A stretch of 64,000 nt of DNA. Source: Hyphomicrobiales bacterium. Lineage in GTDB: Bacteria > Pseudomonadota > Alphaproteobacteria > Rhizobiales > TMED25. Below, in pieces: positions 59,573 to 64,000 of the stretch. The stretch lies in the NCBI GenBank assembly GCA_029245795.1, contig JAQWOP010000024.1, positions 62,001 to 126,000 of the forward strand, written 5' to 3'. Under the pieces are notes generated by a model. That model searched no databases. It saw only the letters and a program-made list of their open reading frames with translations, and was not told where the DNA came from. Numbering within the stretch: the stretch's first letter is position 1; each line of letters starts with the position of its first letter. Both the position numbers and the translations under genes were made by a program.

Positions 59573-60601
59573 TCAGCCTCCTGTGACTGACATATGCCTG
59601 CTCACTGCGGGGAGAGTGTTGTATTTGTCTATCTTAAAGTCATGGCTAATAGGTTTTAACCTAATTGATTGATGTATCAAATCAATTATATCCCTATCCG
59701 TTGCCTGTGATCTCATTAAACTGTTGAAGTCTACTGAGTCATCTTGACCTAGGCACATATACATTTTACCTGAGCATGTTATTCTAACTCGATTGCAATC
59801 AGCACAAAAATTATGGCTTAATGGGGTAATCAGCCCCAATACGCCCCCTGTTTCTTCGCAAATATAATATCTAGAAGGCCCCCCAGTTTTATAATCACAA
59901 CTTCTTAATGTGAAATATTTTTTAAGAGTTTCTTTATACTCTGTCAGAGACAAATAATTTTCTGTTCTATCACCATCTATATCACCCATTGGCATAGTTT
60001 CAATTAAAGTAATATCCATATCATTATCATGGGCCCATTTAATAATGTTCGGTATCTCTTCGTCATTTACACCCTTTAAGGCAACAGTATTAATTTTTAT
60101 TCTTATTCCAGCTTTCTTAGCAACTTGAATACCCTCAATCACTTTTTTTAAATCACCCCATCTGGTTATCTTTTTAAATAAATCCTCATTCAAAGAGTCA
60201 ATTGATACATTTATTCTTCTAACATTATTATTTGCTAAATCATTTGCATGTTTTATGAGCTGGCTTCCATTTGAAGTCAATGTCAACTCTTCTAAGTCAT
60301 TGCTATTTATTTTTGTTGAGAGTTGCTCTATTAACCACATTATATTTTTTCTTACAAGCGGCTCGCCTCCTGTAAGTCTTATTTTCTTTATTCCACAATC
60401 AATAAATAGTGATGCTAATCTATATAATTCTTCTAATGTAAGCAGGCTTACCTTAGGCAAGAATGTCATATTTTCTGACATACAATAAACACAACGAAAA
60501 TCACATCGATCAGTAACAGATATTCTCAAATAATTTATATTTCTATTAAAAGGGTCAACAAGATTATTTTTTTGATAATTTTCTATAATATTTTCAGTCA
60601 T
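59573..60601 (-). CDS. moaA: GTP 3',8-cyclase MoaA
   Basis: This radical-SAM enzyme starts molybdenum-cofactor synthesis. The 342 residues have the SAM cluster CDFRCVYC (Cys33, 37, 40), then IRLTGGEPLVRKNI, and RRINVSIDSLNEDLF. The second cluster is in HNFCADCNRVRITCSGKMYMC, and the essential C-terminal Gly-Gly (SVTGG) is intact. It works in the same pathway as moaB. Divergent from scoA. Confidence 0.97.
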   Translation of the reverse strand: MTENIIENYQKNNLVDPFNRNINYLRISVTDRCDFRCVYCMSENMTFLPKVSLLTLEELYRLASLFIDCGIKKIRLTGGEPLVRKNIMWLIEQLSTKINSNDLEELTLTSNGSQLIKHANDLANNNVRRINVSIDSLNEDLFKKITRWGDLKKVIEGIQVAKKAGIRIKINTVALKGVNDEEIPNIIKWAHDNDMDITLIETMPMGDIDGDRTENYLSLTEYKETLKKYFTLRSCDYKTGGPSRYYICEETGGVLGLITPLSHNFCADCNRVRITCSGKMYMCLGQDDSVDFNSLMRSQATDRDIIDLIHQSIRLKPISHDFKIDKYNTLPAVSRHMSVTGG

Positions 60602-60683
60602 ACCATTAATGATAACAAATTTCTTGTATTAAATAAATTCAATTTATATGATATATTTAATATCAATTATTTATTAGCTTATC

Positions 60684-61388
60684 ATGTTATCAAACAAAAC
60701 ATACAAGAATGCAAATGAGGCTCTTCATGGAATACTATTTAATGGGATGACTATTCTGTCAGGTGGTTTTGGTATATGTGGTATAGCTGAAAATTTAACT
60801 GAAGAAATAAAAAATAGTAAGGTCAATAATTTAACAGTCGTATCAAATAATTGTGGCATAGATGGATTTGGTTTAGGCACTTTATTACAAACTCACCAAA
60901 TTAAAAAAATGATCTCTTCCTATGTTGGTGAGAATAAGCTTTTTGAAGAGCAATATCTAAATGGAGAATTAGAATTAGAATTTTCACCCCAAGGAACACT
61001 AGCTGAAAGATGTAGAGCAGGAGGTGCTGGAATCCCAGCATTTTATACTAAAACTGGTGTTGGAACGATAATTGCTGAAGGAAAAGAGACAAAATTCATT
61101 GATGGAATAGAGTATTTGCTAGAGAAAGCCATCAAAGGAGATTTGGCAATTATAAAGGCTTGGAAAGCAGATGAATCAGGGAATCTAATTTTTAGAAAAG
61201 CTGCTAGAAATTTTAATCCCCCAATGGCGAAAGCTGGAAAAATTTGTATTGTTGAAGTTGAAGAGTTAGTGAAAGCAGGTGAATTAGACCCTGATCATAT
61301 TCACCTTCCAGGTATTTATGTAGATAGAATTTTCCAGGGAAAATATATAGAAAAGAAAATTGAATTCATAACACTTAGGGAAGAATAG
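60684..61388 (+). CDS. scoA: Succinyl-CoA:3-ketoacid CoA-transferase subunit A
   Basis: This 234-residue alpha subunit transfers CoA between succinate and acetoacetate, allowing ketone-body or polyhydroxybutyrate carbon to enter the TCA cycle. It has MTILSGGFGICGIAENL, VSNNCGIDGFGLG, and FSPQGTLAERCRAGGAGIPA with FYTKTGVGT, then NPPMAKAGKICIVEVEELV. It is followed 13 bp later by scoB. An 8-bp inverted repeat of AT bases lies in its upstream region. Confidence 0.94.
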   Translation: MLSNKTYKNANEALHGILFNGMTILSGGFGICGIAENLTEEIKNSKVNNLTVVSNNCGIDGFGLGTLLQTHQIKKMISSYVGENKLFEEQYLNGELELEFSPQGTLAERCRAGGAGIPAFYTKTGVGTIIAEGKETKFIDGIEYLLEKAIKGDLAIIKAWKADESGNLIFRKAARNFNPPMAKAGKICIVEVEELVKAGELDPDHIHLPGIYVDRIFQGKYIEKKIEFITLREE

Positions 61389-61401
61389 AGTAAATAATAT
61401 T

Positions 61402-62031
61402 ATGGCTTGGACGCGTGAGGATATATGCAAAGTTGCAGCACTCGAACTAAAAGATGGTTATTATTGTAACCTTGGTATAGGAATGCCTACAAAAGTTGCT
61501 AATTACATTCCCGATAATGTAAATGTAACTTTGCAATCCGAAAATGGAATGTTAGCAATGGGTCCATTCCCAACTAAAAATGAAGTTGATGCTGATATTA
61601 TAAATGCCGGGAAACAAACAATCACAGAACTTCCTGAAACTTCCTATTTCGATAGTTCAGAGTCATTTGCTATGATCAGGGGAGGTCATATAGATTTATC
61701 AATTCTTGGTGCACTTCAGGTTTCAGAAAAAGGAGATTTAGCAAATTGGATGGTCCCTGGGAAAATGGTTAAAGGTATGGGCGGTGCTATGGACTTGGTA
61801 GCAGGCGTAAAAAAAGTTTTAATATTAATGGAACACACTACAAAAGATGGGCATCCTAAATTACTTAAAGAATGCACCTTACCTTTAACTGGGAAGGCTG
61901 TTGTAAATAAAATAATCACAGAATTAGGTGTGTTTGAAATTTCTACAGATGGCATAAAAATTTCTCAAATAGCACCAGATGTTACCCTTGATGAAATAAA
62001 GTCTAAAACAAGTGGCAGAATCAAAGATTAA
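61402..62031 (+). CDS. scoB: Succinyl-CoA:3-ketoacid CoA-transferase subunit B
   Basis: This 209-residue beta subunit carries the catalytic glutamate: Glu47 in VTLQSENGMLAMGP. Other landmarks are YYCNLGIGMPTKVANYIP, IRGGHIDLSILGALQVSEKG and KMVKGMGGAMDLVAG. Its stop codon overlaps the stop of the convergent permease gene by 4 bp (TTAA). Confidence 0.96.
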   Translation: MAWTREDICKVAALELKDGYYCNLGIGMPTKVANYIPDNVNVTLQSENGMLAMGPFPTKNEVDADIINAGKQTITELPETSYFDSSESFAMIRGGHIDLSILGALQVSEKGDLANWMVPGKMVKGMGGAMDLVAGVKKVLILMEHTTKDGHPKLLKECTLPLTGKAVVNKIITELGVFEISTDGIKISQIAPDVTLDEIKSKTSGRIKD

Positions 62032-63704
62032 GATTTAGTACTACTCATAAGGACCCTATTTATAACAATTATTGGTATTATACCAACTGCTACAATCGTT
62101 AAGGCTGGCAAAGCTGCGTCCTCTAAGGCAGATAATGAAGCATACGTATATACATGGGTGGCTAGTGTGTCAAAATTGAATGGCCTCAGAAGTAAAGTTG
62201 CTGGTAGTTCTTTCATAGAGTCTACGAATACTAACAATACTGCGGCAATTAAAGCTGGTTTAATTATCGGTAACTGTATTCCAACTAAGGTTTCTAATCT
62301 AGATCTTCCTAAAACACGAGCTGCATCTCCCAAATCAGGATTTAGAGTAGAAAATCCGGATTCTATGGTCCCGTATGCAATTGTTAGGAATCTAACTATA
62401 TAAGCATATAAGACACCGATAGCTGTTCCTGAAATAATTAATCCCGTTGTTATACCAAAGAAATCACCAAGTAAACTTTTAAGAAAATTATCAAAAGTTA
62501 TCATTGGTACAATAATACCCAGAGCAAGCACAACTCCAGGTAGAGCATACCCTAGCCTAGATATACCAATAGATAATTTAATTATAAAATTGTTTGATGA
62601 AAAGGAGACATTTACGAGATAGATACTAATTATTAAAGTAAGAATTGCAGCAAAACTAGATAAGTAAATTGAATTAAACACAAGAGTTATATATTTAATA
62701 ATATCAATTTCGTAATACCTTTGAATAATAAAGTCAATGAGTACGATTGATGGAAATATAAAACCAATCATAATTGGCAAAAGACAAATTATTAACAGCA
62801 TATAAGCCCTTATGCCAGTCAGCTTGTATCTATTTGTTGCAATTGTATTATTATTTTTTTGTACAAATGAACGTTTATTTCTAAGTTTTCTCTCAATAAG
62901 CATCAATAAGAATATAAATATAAGCATAAAAATTGCAATCTGCGCTGCTCCACTAAGATTATTTTTTTCGAGCCACGTAACATAGACTCCAACGCTTAAT
63001 GTATTTACTCCATAATACTCAAATGCAGCAAACTCATTCATAGATTCCATCATAACAAGAATTAAACCTATTATAATTGCAGGTCTTGCCATAGGTAATG
63101 CTACCCTAAAGAAACTAGAACTTAGTGAATATCCAAGTGTATTACTTACCTCAATTAATGTCATTGACTGTCTTAAGAATGCAGCTCGAGAAGTTAGGTA
63201 TATATATGGATAAAGAACAAATGACATTACAAATATAACACCACCAGTAGAATAAATATTTGGAAACCAATAATCTTTAGAAGATTGCCATCCAAATATA
63301 AAACGTAATGCTGACTGCAAAAAACCAGGATAATCAAAGATCTCACCGTAAGTATATGCAATTATATATGTTGGCATAGCTAATGGGATTAAACAAAGCC
63401 ATTCTAGAGTTCTTCTCATAGGAAAATCATAGACCGTGATTACCCATGCCAAACCAATACCAATGATTAGTGTTATAACTCCAACACCAGATAATACAAT
63501 AAGCGTTGTTATTATATATCCAGGTAGCACAGTTGAAGAGAGATGTGGCCAGATATTCTTCTCTGATGAGAGAGCCATATAAAAAATAGTTAGGATTGGT
63601 ATAGCAATAATAGAAGCAATAAAAAGAGCTCCCAGTGATTCTAGGAGCTCTTTTAAATGTACATATCTATGGATTATAATTTTCATAGATAATTTTAATA
63701 CCAT
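62028..63704 (-). CDS. fbpB: Iron(III) ABC transporter permease, FbpB/SfuB type
   Basis: This inner-membrane permease of 558 residues has two fused BPD-type halves and about 12 hydrophobic helices. Coupling-helix (EAA) motifs occur in both: VSNTLGYSLSSSFFRVALP and DAARVLGRSRLETLVGIQLP. It fits ferric-ion importers fed by FbpA-like binding proteins, and such a gene lies directly upstream. I chose the ATG nearest the start of the open frame; a second in-frame ATG six codons later is also possible. A terminator-like hairpin lies within its first 30 codons. Confidence 0.93.
   Translation of the reverse strand: MVLKLSMKIIIHRYVHLKELLESLGALFIASIIAIPILTIFYMALSSEKNIWPHLSSTVLPGYIITTLIVLSGVGVITLIIGIGLAWVITVYDFPMRRTLEWLCLIPLAMPTYIIAYTYGEIFDYPGFLQSALRFIFGWQSSKDYWFPNIYSTGGVIFVMSFVLYPYIYLTSRAAFLRQSMTLIEVSNTLGYSLSSSFFRVALPMARPAIIIGLILVMMESMNEFAAFEYYGVNTLSVGVYVTWLEKNNLSGAAQIAIFMLIFIFLLMLIERKLRNKRSFVQKNNNTIATNRYKLTGIRAYMLLIICLLPIMIGFIFPSIVLIDFIIQRYYEIDIIKYITLVFNSIYLSSFAAILTLIISIYLVNVSFSSNNFIIKLSIGISRLGYALPGVVLALGIIVPMITFDNFLKSLLGDFFGITTGLIISGTAIGVLYAYIVRFLTIAYGTIESGFSTLNPDLGDAARVLGRSRLETLVGIQLPIIKPALIAAVLLVFVDSMKELPATLLLRPFNFDTLATHVYTYASLSALEDAALPALTIVAVGIIPIIVINRVLMSSTKS
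63622..63654 (-). terminator. Terminator-like hairpin inside the start of fbpB
   Basis: Perfect 11-bp inverted repeat AAAAGAGCTCC / GGAGCTCTTTT around an 11-base loop. On the fbpB strand the second arm runs straight into five T, giving an intrinsic-terminator shape; the arms read about equally well in the other direction. It lies about 50 nt after the fbpB start codon and encodes part of KELLESLGALF in the first membrane helix. Activity is inferred from shape only. Confidence 0.5.
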
Positions 63705-63749
63705 TTTCAAATAAAAAAGTCATAACAAATTTATTCGATTGATATTCGA

Positions 63750-64000
63750 TTACTCATCAAAAGCAATCATATCTAACATCTCACTAGCTACCACTCTATT
63801 ATTAGCAATAGTTATGAGATCAAGATTATCAGCATTAAGTTCACCAAATGATGCAACCATATCAGATATTTCCACACCTTCTTTCAGTGGATATTCGTGA
63901 TTTACTTCAGCATACATTTCTTGTGCTATATCTTCTGTAAGAAATTCAATAAGCTTTACTCCATTATCTTGATTTGGAGCATACTTTGCTAATACTGCTC
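63750..64000 (-). CDS. fbpA: Iron(III) ABC transporter substrate-binding protein, C-terminal part (cut by window edge)
   Basis: The last 83 codons are readable on the minus strand: AVLAKYAPNQDNGVKLIEF, then EDIAQEMYAEVNHEYPLKEG and VASFGELNADNLDL, ending RVVASEMLDMIAFDE. The pattern of EFL...AQ.MYAEVNHEYP is the typical C-terminus of FbpA-family ferric-binding periplasmic proteins. It precedes fbpB by about 45 bp on the same strand. The signal peptide and metal ligands are outside the window. Confidence 0.85.
   Translation of the reverse strand, partial: AVLAKYAPNQDNGVKLIEFLTEDIAQEMYAEVNHEYPLKEGVEISDMVASFGELNADNLDLITIANNRVVASEMLDMIAFDE

Noticed and set aside
60628-60661. 8-bp AT-only inverted repeat upstream of scoA
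   Set aside because: Low complexity and no match to an operator I can name; kept only as a mention in the scoA entry.

Overview
The window is a densely packed, strongly AT-rich stretch of what looks like an alphaproteobacterial chromosome. I did not count base composition. The lineage call rests on gene content and order: coxBA-ctaB-ctaG-ctaE-DUF983-SURF1-thrC-M16 peptidase-rimJ, ispH-thrB-rnhA, moaB-rnhB-ccrM next to mutY-DUF721-dsbA-smc, a split F0 ATP synthase operon with a b' subunit, hisS-hisZ-hisG, CcrM, IalB and DUF2093/DUF3035 proteins. Very short intergenic spaces, single-copy housekeeping genes and the absence of any visible insertion sequence, phage gene, CRISPR array, tRNA or rRNA fit a streamlined, probably aquatic, aerobic bacterium. 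I cannot name the genus.

Layout, left to right. The window opens inside ppdK on the minus strand, behind glyQ-glyS and a tRNA-methyltransferase-like gene. Polyprenyl diphosphate synthase, ispE and ETF-ubiquinone oxidoreductase follow. A plus-strand group (UDG-like, moaB, rnhB, ccrM) meets mutY head-on. DUF721/DciA-like, a DsbA-like thiol oxidoreductase, smc and the F0 genes atpI-B-E-F'-F run plus. Next come ispH-thrB-rnhA (plus) facing a long minus-strand respiratory unit: the complete aa3-type cytochrome oxidase structural and assembly cluster (coxB to SURF1), running on into thrC, an M16 protease, a RimJ-type acetyltransferase and a DsbD-N-like protein. IalB and a peptidoglycan-binding protein lie beyond coxB. 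From 34 to 48 kb there are glutathione synthesis (gshA), rRNA modification (rsmE, rluB, rsmD), ubiquinone synthesis (ubiA), lipid A/Kdo genes (waaA, lpxK), xseA, purD, tadA and mutL. From 47 to 53 kb, DUF3035-lspA-ileS-ribF-HAD form a minus-strand run. groES-groEL follows with a clear promoter, CIRCE operator and terminator. hisG-hisZ-hisS, an Lrp/AsnC regulator, moaA, scoA-scoB and an FbpA/FbpB-type iron ABC transporter (fbpA truncated by the window end) close it.

I found no undescribed multi-gene system; this is mostly core genome. The observations most worth a second look are small-scale: a terminator-like hairpin inside the start of fbpB, a likely AUU start codon for the Bcr-type exporter, a HisRS of the divergent alphaproteobacterial type (which predicts an unorthodox tRNA-His), a UDG-family protein with a degraded catalytic motif, a groEL terminator that also encodes the HisG C-terminus, an isolated GC-rich 18-bp palindrome before mutL, an unlisted 51-residue membrane protein in the oxidase cluster, and repeated 4-bp stop/stop overlaps between convergent genes.
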